Shown: positions 13,228 through 24,985, counted from the first letter of the stretch. The stretch: 64,000 nt of DNA from Cyprinodon diabolis (GCA_030533445.1 CM060080.1:4964052-5028051), one strand, 5' to 3'. A program made the numbers and translations. The notes: generated from the sequence alone by a model not told the origin.

Positions 13228-14065
13228 CATGCTTCCATCCATCTTCTCCCGCTTATTCCATCAGGGTCGCGGTGGGGCTGGTGCCCATATCCAACAGCCT
13301 ATAGGCAAAAGGCAGTGCACACCTTGGACAGGTCGCCAGTCTGTCACAGGGTAACACTGAGACACAAAACCATGCACAAATTCACTCCTAAGGACATTTT
13401 AGAGAAGCCAGTTATCCTAACAGTCATGCTGTTGGACTGTGGGAGGAAGTCAAAGTTAACCTGACTCCGCCAGATGGATTTGCTCTGCATATCCATCTGG
13501 AAACCTTCTGTTGAAGTAATTTTGGGAAGGGGCGAAAAAACTGGTTAGCTGATTGGCCTATGTTGGTGATAGACGGGCCTAATAAACCAATCAGATCAAC
13601 GAAGCATATGACGTAACAGAGCGACGACGAAAACACAACCACAAGCCAGGCTACTCTTGCTGAAACCAGTCGGGAGAAGAGCAAACACATCTTTTCCTCT
13701 GAGAAAAGCCTCCAGAGCAGTGTTTTGCTCTTCTTTCAGTGAAGAAATGTAATTCCGATAAAACTTGCTCGATAGCCACGCTAACGCTAGTTTCATCGGC
13801 TGAAGCCGCCATGTTCTTTAGACTGAACTGTCGCGCTTCTCGTTGCATCACACCTCAACCCGCCTCAAAGACAACGCTGATTGGACGTTCGTTTGGTGAA
13901 CGTCTCCAAATTTTCTTTAACGGAGAGTCTCCAGACTGATCTGCGAGTGAAATCTCGAAAGCTCGCGAGATCATGATGGTCTCACGAGCCTAAGTCAAAG
14001 TACCCAGGGAGAGCATTTAAACTCCATGCAGAAAGACCATAGATTTTTGTATCAAGAATTTAACC
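13228..14065 (+). repeat. Older interspersed repeat, split by a later insertion
   Basis: The segment 13228-13456 has words of a very common teleost repeat (CATCCATCTTCTCCCGCTTA, GGACAGGTCGCCAGTCTGTC, GACTGTGGGAGGAAG). Its continuation (TACCCAGGGAGAGCATTT, CTCCATGCAGAAAGACC) resumes at 13993 after the element at 13457-13992. A related copy is at 48446-48775. It is likely a LINE-derived repeat, but class is not certain. Confidence 0.65.
13457..13992 (-). mobile_element. Non-autonomous DNA element with RecQ-like helicase exon, copy 1
   Basis: This 536-bp element is bounded by exact 9-bp direct repeats AGTCAAAGT (13448-13456 and 13993-14001). Its ends are short and weakly inverted (TAACCTGAC versus, on the other strand, TAGGCTCGTGAG). 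Each end folds: the left has a 10-bp stem CCAGATGGAT/ATCCATCTGG, the right a stem CTCGCGAGA/TCTCACGAG. On the minus strand it carries the start of a RecQ-like helicase exon, broken by a 5-bp deletion relative to copy 2. Its Walker A reads LLPTGFSKS, with Gly replaced by Ser. A 9-bp duplication is the Mutator hallmark, but no transposase is present, so the superfamily is open. Confidence 0.75.
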
Positions 14066-15670
14066 CGGAACAAGTCTTTTCTAAAAAAAAAAACAAAAGA
14101 AAAAAAACAAACAGTTATTGGAGCAAAATGATCCTGACAATCATTTCTATCTGCTTCCCTCTGGATGATGATATCTTTATCTAAGTCGAAGATCAACTAG
14201 ACTAGTAAAATCATTTCATTGTGCAGTTTCAAAGTTTCTTAATGATGTTAAATGACTTGATATGCCTTAATGGCTTTTTGCCTGTGTATGATATGGGGTT
14301 ATGCCAGTCATGCATCATGTTTTGTTTTTGGGCTCATTTTGCTATTAAGCTGCACAACAATTGCTCATTGTAGTTGCTTAAACTGAAATGAATTATGATT
14401 TTGCAATTCAATATTGTTTAACTAAGATGCCCTTGAATAAAGTTTTAGAACTGTTGTATGGGTCAAATAACTGCCAGTAAAAACGTATAGGTGTAAATAT
14501 AAATCAACCAACTAGAATCAACCCAAAACTCATATATATGTGAAATTAGATGTTTTATCTGTGAGAATACAAGTTTAGAATTTATGAATACAGCTGCAAA
14601 ATTACAAGATCATATAACGGCAATAAGCATAGTAATCACAATTTTATGAGTATAATTCACGACTTTACAAATCAAAATTGTTTGCAATATAAATCTAAAT
14701 TGTTTGCATACAAATCAAAGATTTACGAGAACAAATTATAAATTTACAAGTGTAGCTTGCACATTTTAGAATTACGAATTTACAACCCCTTATAAAGCTG
14801 TTGCACTTAGCTGGTGGTGGTAATGCAACTAAATGTTGTCTGCTACTGCCTTTAAAAAAAAAGAAGAAGAAATAGACTAGAGAAGAGCCATTAAATCAAT
14901 TGGATTGAAAACACTTCAGTAAGGATACAAAATCTATGGTTGAAACGACCTTCAGGTGCATTACTGCCACCAACTTTTAAGGAGGGTAACCGCTTCTTCT
15001 GGGGTTATAGATTCATTCTCTTAAATTTATGATTCCTCTCACCTAGTTTTGCAAAGCTGCATCCATAAAATATGCTGATCTTAAATGTATTCTTTACCTT
15101 TGCTAATTCAAACACTTATGCATAGCTTTATATTAACAGCTATCTTACCCTTTAAAGTTGGCTCTGAATTTGAGTCACTGGGGTTTTGAAGTCCCTTAAC
15201 GAGTAAATTAAGTCCAACTGTGTATAATTAACTCACAGAATAAATTTAGTCTTTTTTTTCTAGCCTCGGATGTTTGTTGAAGAACATTAGTCAAGAAAAA
15301 CACAGCAAAGAGTCTGGAAGAAAGAAGTTCAGAAGTTTATAGCAGAATTAGGTTTCAACCTCCCCCTGCTGGCAAGCTGCGAGTCCTATATCCTCCCACC
15401 GCTGGGTGTCTGGTGACACTACCACACTGGTTTAGCTTTGATGATGTCATCCTTCCGACAGAAATCAGGAAAGTAAACAATGGAGAGGACCATGGAAGGT
15501 AGCCAAGGAGCAGTAAATGTGTTTTGTTGTTTGGCTCTTCTGTCTCTCCATATCAGCAGAATTGTTTTGGCTTGTTATATCAGCCACGAAGGGCACAATG
15601 TTGTGATGCACGTTTGTTGTCCTAAGTAGTATCACGTAAATTTGTGGGTCGACTCGGGTCTGATCTTCCC
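14066..15670. other. Intergenic, no gene seen
   Basis: This is AT-rich sequence with no recognisable gene or repeat boundary. Confidence 0.5.
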
Positions 15671-15671
15671 A

Positions 15672-16150
15672 CTGATTTTAAGTAAGTAATGTTTATTTAT
15701 ATAGCACTTTTCACACACATAAAGGTCACAAAGTGCTTCACAAAATTACAATACAAATAGAAATACATTTACATTTAAAGTCACAAAACACATGGCCATA
15801 AAATCTACTGGATTTAAAATGCTTTTTCAAACAAATAGGTTTTCATTGTGCTCTAAAATAACAAAAACATAATCAAGTAAACGCAAGGAAAGCGGAAGAT
15901 TGTTCCAAAGCACGCCAGGTTCTGGTCCTGAGACCTCAGTCTCTGAGAGGGGGTATATAGACACGAAAAGTCTCTAATGTAGGAGGGAGCCTGACCGTGA
16001 CAACCTCTGAAGGTCAATACCAGGATTTTAAACTGGAACCGAAATAAAGACTGGGAGCCAATGAAGAGCTTTTAGAATCCCAATAATATGAGCCCTTCTG
16101 TTTGTACGAGTCAGTAACCTCGCCAATTTTAACCCAGTTTCTTGTTTAGT
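15672..16150 (-). repeat. LINE 3'-end-like repeat (minus orientation)
   Basis: It begins GTTTATTTATATAGCACTTT and continues with CACAAAGTGCTTCACAAA, the reverse complement of the typical fish LINE tail (AAAGTGCTTTGTGA...TATAAATAAAC). Internal words such as GGGAGCCAATGAAGAG and CCAGGTTCTGGTCCTGAG fit an old 3' UTR copy. No ORF is retained. Confidence 0.55.
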
Positions 16151-16470
16151 CATTTCACAGGTTTCAATTCAGGTCAATGAGCTGTTTCTACTGCCACTAA
16201 AATCCGATTGTTCCAGGGTTTAAACAGGTTTTTTTGGCCAGTGTGAAAGGAGCATAAGTGCAATGGAAATCCGTACACAGTACATGAGCTTCCTGAACAT
16301 GCAATCCACAGGGTAAAAGTGTTAGTGGTAGCATGATGCTATGTGGATAATTTTCTTTAGCAGGAAGAGAAACTGGTCAGCATTGATGGGGAAAATGAAT
16401 AGACACTAGGTTAGAGACCACAAAAAGCTTCAGGCTTAGGTGAACTTCCACCTCTCAGTAGGACAATAAG

Positions 16471-16898
16471 GCTTAAGGCTGATTTATACTCAGAAACCAG
16501 ATCGTCTGTGTGTGTGTCACCGTTAACGAAGATATACCCCGCCCCTTCCGCAGACATTCTGGTGCACCTCCCCAAAATTGTAGGTGACCGCAGACAGTTT
16601 TAATTTAGTATAGTAAACTCCTCTATCTGTTCTGCTTTAACAGCATGCTGTGCAGGCTGGTCATGAAGTTAGGCTTCACTTTGTAGCCGCAATGGATGAA
16701 TTTTAAATAAATCTAACCCAGTCACATTTGGGATATTTTTTTAGATCATGCGGGACAGAGAAAGAAGTTAAAAAAAATAAATAAATATATATATATATAT
16801 ATATACTGCTCTATACGCATTGCAGTCAGTGTCATATGACAAAATTGTATCGGTGATTAGAAAGTCGGACACAATCAGTGTGAACAGGGCTTAAGACA
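16471..16898. mobile_element. Possible MITE with TTAA-type ends, decayed
   Basis: The left end CTTAAGGCTGATTTATACTC and the right end, read in reverse, CTTAAGCCCTGTTCACACTG are imperfectly inverted. An AT microsatellite of about 20 bp lies inside at 16786-16804. The left end resembles the start of the repeat at 60763. Harbinger-like origin is a guess. Confidence 0.3.
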
Positions 16899-17225
16899 AT
16901 GATATAGATGCTTTCCTATAAATATTTTTTACCCTTAAGATCCATTCGGCCATATTTTAAATCAATACCAGTATCTTCTAATGTAATCACAATATTGGTA
17001 TTTTATGTTAATACAAATATTTTCTAATAAAATATTGTGATATTTGACAGAATTGTTTCTTTCTTACACCCCTACTTCATAGATGTCAAAACAAATTCAT
17101 AAAAACTGAGCAAAAGTCTGGTTTTATTCGGATGAATGAGAATTGGCTCCTACATTAATTTGACAAAACTCAAATTAATGTCGGAGGTCCTGATTAAAAC
17201 ATAGACTATTTAAAGTTGTCCATAT

Positions 17226-17445
17226 TAATCAGGGGAGTTGCAGCCTAGTGGTTGGGGCATTGCGCTGGGAATCCAGTGGTTCTGAGTTCCATCCCCACTC
17301 CCACGGAATGACACTCTGGGTCCCTGAGCAAACCCATAACCAAACCCTGCTCCCCAGCACCGCACAGTGGCAGCCCCTTGGTAGCCAGGGGGATGGGTTA
17401 AATGCAGCGAGTTAATTTCTCCAATTTGAGATTAAAAAGCTTAAT
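17226..17445 (+). mobile_element. tRNA-derived SINE
   Basis: The tRNA-like head has an A-box-like GTGGTTGGGGCA and a B-box-like GAGTTCCATCC, followed by the body words GGGTCCCTGAGCAAACCC, CCGCACAGTGGCAGCCC and GGATGGGTTAAATGCAG. It ends in an ATTA-rich tail. This is a well-known teleost SINE layout. The same family occurs inverted at 36895-37092. Confidence 0.75.
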
Positions 17446-20340
17446 TATTAATTAATTAATTGATATATATATATATATTTTTTATCTTCTTTATGTTCAT
17501 ATTTTTGGGTTTTGCTATTGAGTATTTCCTATTGAGTACTTTATATATTATTTCTTACCATGGGGTGTTTTCTCACTATTCAGCATAAATATGCTAAAAT
17601 TAAAGAAAGGATTTCTTAACATTTTTAGGGGAGTAGCTAATTAATTTAGCAAGTGCAGTAAAAAAAAATGTCTTTATAATGCTTACCAATGATCGGCTAG
17701 GATGCTTCATCTTGATTTATTCTCGCCTGTAACTCTCCTCACACGATAGACGTGAATCCACAGTGGCCTGAAGGAGATGACATCATCCCGGAGCCCTATA
17801 CTATACACAGTACAGCATGTTCCACAGTAATCATATTGCCGTGTCATTCCCAATAAGCTTGGGCCATTTAAATCCTTTAATTATATACCAGAAGCAGTGA
17901 AGTGGTGTTTACTGTAAGAGTCCAGTGTACCCAGGTTTCGTATTGTATTTTGAGTCTTGTGTTAATAAACTTGTGTAGAAGAAGAGCCCTCTGGGCACTT
18001 ATAGCCACTGTAATGAGAGTGTGTTTAGTCTGGGGACTGTGTGGGACTAATGCTGATGGATTGTATGGCTGCAGGTCAGGTCTTGCTCTCTCAAACACTG
18101 CTGGAAATAACAGAGAAATTAAGGAAAACTTTGGATGCTCTGAAAATGCAGTGCTTTAAGTGGCAGAATGTTTTTTAATTATTTTTATCTGGTTAAAGAA
18201 AACTAAATGAAAACCACATTTATATGTAAAACAGCTTGCTGCAGCCATGTTAATAGCTGTTTCCTGCTCAGTCCTATGAGGCTAAAAATCAGGAATCAGT
18301 TGACCTGCTTTGCTCAAACAAGCAGCTTCAGAAAACAAAACAAAAACTTTTGATAAAATTGCCGTCAAGGACTTGATTTCTAAGAAGTGTAGAGCTGTTC
18401 CCACTGAACAACCCAGGCTGGCCCAGACCTGCCTTCAAACAAGATAAGATTGTTGACTGCTAGCCAGTGTGTGCAAAGACTTGTGTGGGCCGCCACTGTG
18501 CTTAGTCACCCTCGTCTGTATCCTGTGCTCTGAGGTTTTACTGGTTTATGGTGTTAGCGCTACCATTTGAATGGTGACAGTTCAAAGCAGCATGACAAAT
18601 TGAGAATCCATGCCCTGTGGACACATCTCAGGAAGGGAAAGATTAGGTTCTAAAAAACTTACCACCATGACCCAGAATTAAAGTCAACAATTATTTGTGG
18701 TATATTTTACCTTTTTTTTATGTGCATCCATTTTTGTTTTGATTATTTAATTACAATATTTCAGATTTTTCGGAATTCATCCTATTGTTATTTAATCCTA
18801 CTGCTATATCAAGTAAATATGTTGTTTAATATATTTAACACATTCTCTTTAAAATGCTAAGTGTTTCAAGTATTTCAATAATGTAAAGGAAATTTATTTA
18901 ACTTGTTATGATTAAATGACCTTGAAGCCAAAAATAGCAAAGACAAAACAGCAGCTTCATCAGTTGGGCTTTTTTATTTGTACTTAAAAGTAGTTTTTAG
19001 GAGAAAAAAAACTTTTACTAAATTGCTTTGTACTGCCATGACATAAAACAAAATTGGACTAACATGAATAATTCAACTATACAAACAAACAAGCTTAAAC
19101 TGCAAAACAGAACTGAAGTGTATCCTCTGTCTCTCACCAATTTGTCAGCATATTTTGATCAGTTTGGATAAGTAAAGTTATCAAAGTGTCATGAGAGAAC
19201 ATTTCTACTTTTATTTTGAAATTAAAAGGAAGTGGTTTTCTGCTTATAAACTTGGCTGATAAAGACTTCTAAAACAGTTGGCCAACCACAGCTGGTTATG
19301 CAAAAACAAATTGAAGAGGCCTCCACCACTCTTACATCAAAACACAGATAAGACAACGGCAGAAAAAAATATGACATAATTGCAGTGAAAATACTGCAAA
19401 TAGCTTATTGTTAGTGATGGCAACTGGCATCTGCTTGTAAGCCTCTCTATTTGCATTAAAAGGCTGTTCCACGTGTAATGGGTTTTCCTTTTTCTAAAAA
19501 AAATAAACAACTTTGTTAATATACAAAATACAATCATCTACAATGGTTGGAAAACTGCTGCACCGTGTTTGGTGTTTGTTAATGTTTTACTAGCCTTCTC
19601 AGTCTGAGCCCTTCCCCACTGCTAAAGCAGTTGTAAAAATAATAATCCTAGAGAGCCATAACTTGTATTGTTGTCACATGCTCAAACACTTGTGGAAGAA
19701 AAAAAAAAAACAGGTTTGAAAAAGATCTTCCACATCAATCAGATTTTAACCTTGAAAACAAAAACAGGAAGAAATGGACCCATGGAGAGACAAACACCTG
19801 AAGCAAATCCGAGCATTCACTCTTGTTTGAGCAGCAACCAGATAAGATAGCTCAAAGTTATCAGCACGAGATGGATCCCTGGTAGTGCTTCCCTCAGGAG
19901 GGGTTTCATCAATGTTGTGGAAGGGAGAAAATCAATCCTTCCAATCACATACTGTGACAAATAGCCACCTAAAACTGAATCAAAATTAGTTGAACCCCCA
20001 GCAGTTTTACTCTGCTAGAAACCAGTAAATTGAGAGGGAATGTATCTAAATGCTTGTCGTTCCTAAATAATACAACTGGACTAATAAAAACCTGTGGTGA
20101 ACGCTTTATTGAGGAAGAAAAGAGAAAAAAAAATGTTACCGGGAGGCTTATTCTGGTCATGTTTAATGAATAAAATGCTTTGTATTTTCTTTGCTTTTTC
20201 TTTTAAGCTTTTCTTGTCAGAAAAGTGATTTTTCATTGACTAATGGGGTGTAAAGTCCTTCCCACAGTGACTCAGAATATTGAAAAATTCTCTTTATCCC
20301 TTTTACATTTGCAATCTAGTTGCAGTTTTTGGTGAAATTT
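17446..20340. other. Intergenic, no gene seen
   Basis: Noncoding AT-rich DNA with a short AT microsatellite at 17462-17478. ORFs of 60-85 codons lack recognisable domains and are present on both strands. Confidence 0.5.
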
Positions 20341-20352
20341 CTAAGCACAAAG

Positions 20353-20370
20353 TATATATATATATATATA
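20353..20370. repeat. AT microsatellite flanking hAT element (left)
   Basis: An alternating TA run directly adjoins the left end of the hAT-like element at 20371. The right end adjoins another TA run at 21219. Confidence 0.85.
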
Positions 20371-21215
20371 CAGGGCTCATCAGGCAAGTAGTTTTTATTT
20401 TCGGGAGAGTACAAATTTTGCAAAAAAAAATTATTTATCACTCAAGATTACTTTGAAATCACCGACATTCGCTGAAAACGACCCACAAGCGTCGCCAACG
20501 TCATTTTTGTTGTTTTGTACACATTGTCGCATGATTTGAAAAAGGCACGTGATTTCAATAAGCCGGGTGATTTTCCACCAGATGGCGTGATGTTTGTCCA
20601 CCTAGCGGTTATTTTGATGTAGTTACCAAAACGACAAACGGCTGCATTTATTTTGTCAGGGAAAACTAATCCTGAGTCAGTTAAAAGTCAGGGAATTCTG
20701 AAATGATGTCAGACTGTGGAAACCCTGTATAAAATAACTATGTATAATGATTCTCTAGAAAAGTCACATTATATTAATAGTATTATCTTGTATAAACATA
20801 CCGTGACTCTAAAATAAAAGTTATTCATTTGTGACATTGACTTCTGTCTTGTGCTTTATCTTAAGTTTTTAACCTTTCAATTTTTCTTTTTATTTTTAAC
20901 ATTACAATTTATATTTTTCCAAGCACACAACAGTTTAAGGCTAAGTTTAGTTTGAAAAGAATGTGCAGGAAGGATTGAAAAGCATGTTAACACGGTAATG
21001 TAGGCTTGAGTTCATTATCTGACGCATGCAGATACACACCAGGAACCTGGAAACATTTTAAAAAAATACATGTTTGAATGATATATATAAAAATGAATTT
21101 TAGGAACTATATTTATCAAATATTATACTGGGCAAGAAAAAATTGTTTCTGGGCAAATGAAATGTGAAAGTCACTTGCCTTTTGGGTAAGTGTTAAAAAT
21201 CCCTAACGTCAACCC

Positions 21216-21218
<3 letters not shown>
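20371..21218. mobile_element. Non-autonomous hAT-like element inside a TA microsatellite
   Basis: The left end is CAGGGCTCATCAGGCAAGTA. The right end read in reverse is CAGGGGTTGACGTTAGGGAT. CAGGG ends are typical of hAT elements. Both flanks are TA repeats, so the expected 8-bp duplication would be TATATATA and cannot be separated from the microsatellite. The 848-bp interior has GGGCAAG/CTTGCC words near both ends but no transposase reading frame. Confidence 0.6.

Positions 21219-21278
<60 letters not shown>
21219..21278. repeat. AT microsatellite (about 60 bp)
   Basis: A pure alternating AT run between the hAT-like element and the DD36E transposon. Confidence 0.95.
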
Positions 21279-21280
<2 letters not shown>

Positions 21281-21366
21281 TTTCCCTGACAACCACATAG
21301 ATCAGGATTACTGCAGAAGCAATGTCTAAGGTACACAAAACTTTTTATTTTTAAAAGGGCAATATA

Positions 21367-22587
21367 CACTCACCGGCCACTTTATTAGGTACCCCATGCT
21401 AGTAACGGGTTGGACCCCCTTTCGCCTTCAGAACTGCCTCAATTCTTCGTGGCATAGATTCAACAAGGTGCTGGAAGCATTCCTCAGGGAGTTTGGTCCA
21501 TATTGACATGATGGCATCACACAGTTGCCGCAGATTTGTCGGCTGCACATCCATGATGCGAATCTCCCGTTCCACCACATCCCAAAGATGCTCTATTGGA
21601 TTGAGATCTGGTGACTGTGGAGGGCATTTGAGTACAGTGAACTCATTGTCATGTTCAAGAAACCAGTCTGAGATGATTCCAGCTTTATGACATGGCGCAT
21701 TATCCTGCTGAAAGTAGCCATCAGAAGTTGGGTACATTGTGGTCATAAAGGGATGGACATGGTCAGCAACAATACTCAGGTAGGCTGTGGCGTTGCAACG
21801 ATGCTCAATTGGTACCAAGGGGCCCAAAGAGTGCCAAGAAAATATTCCCCACACCATGACACCACCACCACCAGCCTGAACCGTTGATACAAGGCAGGAT
21901 GGATCCATGCTTTCATGTTGTAGACGCCAAATTCTGACCCTACCATCCAAATGTCGCAGCAGAAATCGAGACTCATCAGACCAGGCAACGTTTTTCCAAT
22001 CTTCTATTGTCCAATTTCGATGAGCTTGTGCAAATTGTAGCCTCAGTTTCCTGTTCTTAGCTGAAAGGAGTGGCACACGGTTTGGTCTTCTGCTGCTGTA
22101 GCCCATCTGCCTCAAAGTTCGACGTACTGTGCGTTCAGAGATGCTCTTCTGCCCACCTTGGTTGTAACGGGTGGTTATTTGAGTCACTGTTGCCCTTCTA
22201 TCAGCTCGAACCAGTCTGGCCATTCTCCTCTGACCTCTGGCATCAACAAGGCATTTCCGCCCACAGAACTGCCGCTCAATGGATGTTTTTTCTTTTTCGG
22301 ACCATTCTCTGTAAACCCTAGAGATGGTTGTGCGTGAAAATCCCAGTAGATCAGCAGTTTCTGAAATACTCAGACCAGCCCTTCTGGCACCAACAATCAT
22401 GCCACGTTCAAAGTCACTCAAATCACCTTTCTTCCTCATACTGATGCTCGGTTTGAACTGCAGGAGATTGTCTTGACCATGTCTATATGCCTAAATGCAC
22501 TGAGTTGCCGCCATGTGATTGGCTGCTTAGAAATTAAGTGTTAACGAGCAGTTGGACAGGTGTACCTAATAAAGTGGCCGGTGAGTG
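21367..22587 (-). mobile_element. Tc1/mariner DD36E (Incomer-like) transposon, apparently complete
   Basis: This 1221-bp element is flanked by TA on both sides (21365-21366 and 22588-22589). The terminal inverted repeats match exactly over 26 bases: left starts CACTCACCGGCCACTTTATT and continues AGGTAC; the right is its exact complement. The single ORF inside fills nearly the whole element and is intact. Length, TA target and DD36E spacing agree with the Incomer family of Tc1/mariner transposons described in animals. Exact ends and an open frame suggest recent arrival. Confidence 0.92.
21399..22439 (-). CDS. Tc1/mariner transposase, DD36E type, intact 346 aa
   Basis: This cut-and-paste transposase acts in the nucleus on the element's own inverted repeats. 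Residues 5-115 form the paired-like double helix-turn-helix DNA-binding region ([15 protein letters not shown], then [19 protein letters not shown], then [16 protein letters not shown]). The catalytic domain follows, with D155 in [10 protein letters not shown]246 in FQQDNAPCH and E283 in [12 protein letters not shown]. There are 36 residues between the second D and the E, not the 34 of classical Tc1, hence DD36E. A glycine-rich block [13 protein letters not shown] (189-201) is the usual Tc1 loop. No stop or frameshift is present and length is normal for the group. The ORF starts about 150 bp inside the right repeat and ends 32 bp inside the left one. Catalytic competence is not demonstrated. 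Confidence 0.93.
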   Translation of the reverse strand: MRKKGDLSDFERGMIVGARRAGLSISETADLLGFSRTTISRVYREWSEKEKTSIERQFCGRKCLVDARGQRRMARLVRADRRATVTQITTRYNQGGQKSISERTVRRTLRQMGYSSRRPNRVPLLSAKNRKLRLQFAQAHRNWTIEDWKNVAWSDESRFLLRHLDGRVRIWRLQHESMDPSCLVSTVQAGGGGVMVWGIFSWHSLGPLVPIEHRCNATAYLSIVADHVHPFMTTMYPTSDGYFQQDNAPCHKAGIISDWFLEHDNEFTVLKCPPQSPDLNPIEHLWDVVEREIRIMDVQPTNLRQLCDAIMSIWTKLPEECFQHLVESMPRRIEAVLKAKGGPTRY

Positions 22588-22589
22588 TA

Positions 22590-23424
22590 TTTTGATGAGT
22601 AAAATAAAATAATACTTTGACCATTTAACTTAAATATAATTCTAATTGGTGAAAAAAAGTGATGTACAATGTTATACCACGAAAAGGAGTACAGTATTTA
22701 AAATTCTAATATTCTAAACACTTAATGCCTGAAGAAAATTCCTGCAACATGAGTGCTAGAAAAAGGTCTGAAGATGCTCTGTGCCAAATTTTATGTTTGT
22801 ACAATGGTTTAGGAGAAGCGGCGATTTCAAAAACGTGTCGTTTAGGATTTTGAATAACCCAGTGTTTATTCATATGGTCTTCAGCACCCTAATGTCTCCT
22901 CTTACTGTACCTGCTTTATTAAATGGTGGGCTTCGTGCCACACAAATGCTCATAGCTCTGGCATAATAAGTCATTTCAATTTCCTTCTTGCACCGTTTGA
23001 TTAAGGACAGATAGGGAAATGATGATTTAGAGTTGTTTTTGATTAACATGTTTTTGAAAAGATGCAGCATTTTGTGAAAAAGGAGGGCAATTCTCAAAAT
23101 GTTAAAACATGGGCAAAACTGTGCTAATTTGTGTTTGATAAAACAAAAAGTATAATAGATAAAGATATGACTCTTTCACTGTAAGTATCAGCAGACATTG
23201 GCGAATAATAATGCCAACTTTTATGTTTCTACAAAAATTTGTGTAAACACAGTGATGATGTAAAAAAGGTGTTGTTTTCAATTTTTCCATCTTAAGTTTT
23301 TTAGGTGAAAGGCTATTTTAATATACAATCCTAATTCATTTCAAAACTGTAAAGGTTATCAAAAAAATTCCTTCACTGTGAGCACCAGAGGGGTCTGATG
23401 AGGAACTTGAGGAACCCATTACAT
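22590..23424. other. Intergenic, no gene seen
   Basis: AT-rich sequence between the DD36E transposon and the LINE, with no recognisable gene. Confidence 0.5.
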
Positions 23425-24209
23425 TGATTACAGGCATGTCTTGAAGACATAAAAACCTGGATGACTCTTAACTTTCTGCTCCTGAATGCAGACAAAACAG
23501 AGGTTATAGTCTTTGGATCAAAGTCTTTGAAAAAGACGCTGATTAGTCAGTCACTTTATTTGGATGGGATTAAACTGATTTCAGATAATAAAGTAAAAAA
23601 ATCATGGTTTTATATTTTTAACAAGACCTGTCATTTAAATCTCATATCAAAGAGGTTTCTAGAATTTCCTTTTTTCATCTGAGGAACATTGCAAAAATTA
23701 GAAATATCCTGTCCAGGGGTGATGCTGAGAAACTAGTCCATGCATTTGTTACTTCAAGGCTGGACTGTTGTAATTCTTTACTATCAGGAAGTCCACAAAC
23801 TCTAATTAAAAGCCTTCAGCTGATCCAAAATGCTGCAGCCAGAGTTCTGATGAAAATGAAAAAGAGAGATCATATCTCTCCTATCCTGGCTTCTGTTCAC
23901 TGGCTTCCTGTTAAATCCAGAATAGAATTTAAAATCCTCCTTCTCACATATAAAGCCTTAAATGGCCAAGCTCCATCTTATATCAGAGATCTGATTGTTC
24001 CTTATGTTCCTAACAGATCACTTCGCTCTAAATCTGCAGGTTTACTAGTGGTTCCTAGAATTTCTAAAAGTAGAATGGGAGGCAGATCTTTTAGTTATCA
24101 GGCTCCTCTCCTGTGGAACCAACTACCAGTTTTAGTGCGTGAGGCAGACACCCTGTCTACTTTTAAGACTAGGCTTAAAACTTTCCTTTTTGATAAAGCT
24201 TATAGTTAG
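23425..24209 (+). pseudogene. L2-clade LINE reverse transcriptase, C-terminal part, frameshifted
   Basis: This is the 3' part of a non-LTR retrotransposon ORF. The first piece reads WMTLNFLLLNADKTEVIVFG (from about 23458), the usual block after the catalytic core. After frameshifts, the frame at 23850-24209 gives 119 residues with HISPILASVHWLPV, RIEFKILLLTYKALNG, RSLRSKSAGLLVVPR and FKTRLKTFLFDKAYS, the standard L2/CR1 C-terminus, ending in a stop. The endonuclease and the YxDD polymerase centre are missing upstream, as expected for a 5'-truncated copy. It is dead for autonomous movement. Its 3' UTR follows to about 24872. Confidence 0.85.
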
Positions 24210-24872
24210 AGTGGCTCAGGTTATCCTGAGCTATCTCTATAGTTATGCTGCTATAGGCTTAGACTGCTGGAGGACATAGGGACCCCCATTTCATCATTCT
24301 GCTTCATTCTATCTCTATTCTGCCACTCTGTAGAATCTATTAGTTCAATCTCTAACGTTCTGCTCTCTCTGCTTTTTCTCATAGTAGCTTCATCTGGTCT
24401 GTTCCTGTTTGGCTGTGACTCCATCCTGGAGAGAAATATCAACTGTTCAGCTGTCATTAACACCTTTGTTTATAGATGTTGGAGATCAGCCTGTTTTCCA
24501 GTGTAGTCCTGTTTCTCTGTCTGTGACTGGCTGGATGTGCTCTCTTTATCCTCTGACATGGGAGTTGGGAGCTTATCTGCCTGGCTGTGTGTTTCCTGGA
24601 CAGGGCTGCCTTTTAGAGTTACTTTTTGTATCTCTGCTTCTGTCTTCTTGAACCAGTCGGGCTCTGCAGATGGTTCTGCTGGAGGTTTCTTCCTGCTAAA
24701 AGGGAGTTTTTCCCTTCCACTGTCAATACAAACATGCTTAGTGTGAGGGATTGCCTTCATGTCAATGAGTCGATGCAATCAACGTGTTTTCCTTAGAAAC
24801 CTTTGAATCAATTTGACTGTATGATCTGGTTGAACTGTAAAGTACCTTCAGATGACGTGTTGTGAATTGGCA
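24210..24872 (+). mobile_element. L2 LINE 3' UTR
   Basis: This continues directly from the reverse transcriptase stop. It contains TGGATGTGCTCTCTTTATCC, GGAGGTTTCTTCCTGCTAAA, GGGAGTTTTTCCCTTCCACT and the tail CTGTAAAGTACCTTCAGATG. The same text recurs at 45880-46365 (plus), 44205-44760 (minus) and 36005-36450 (minus). Open frames across it are not genes. Confidence 0.8.
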
Positions 24873-24985
24873 CACAAGGAGGATTTTAAATTCTATTCTG
24901 GATTTAACAGGAAGTCAATGAAGAGAAGCCAGGATGGGAGAGATATGATCTCTCTTTTTTATTTTCATCAGAACTCTGGCAGGGA
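24873..24985 (-). mobile_element. Inverted L2 LINE fragment
   Basis: This stretch is the near-exact reverse complement of 23836-23945 (about 5 mismatches in 103 bases), covering the HISPILAS-HWLPV coding block. It lies head-to-tail inverted right after the LINE 3' end, which could reflect an inverted second insertion or a 5'-inversion event. Confidence 0.85.
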
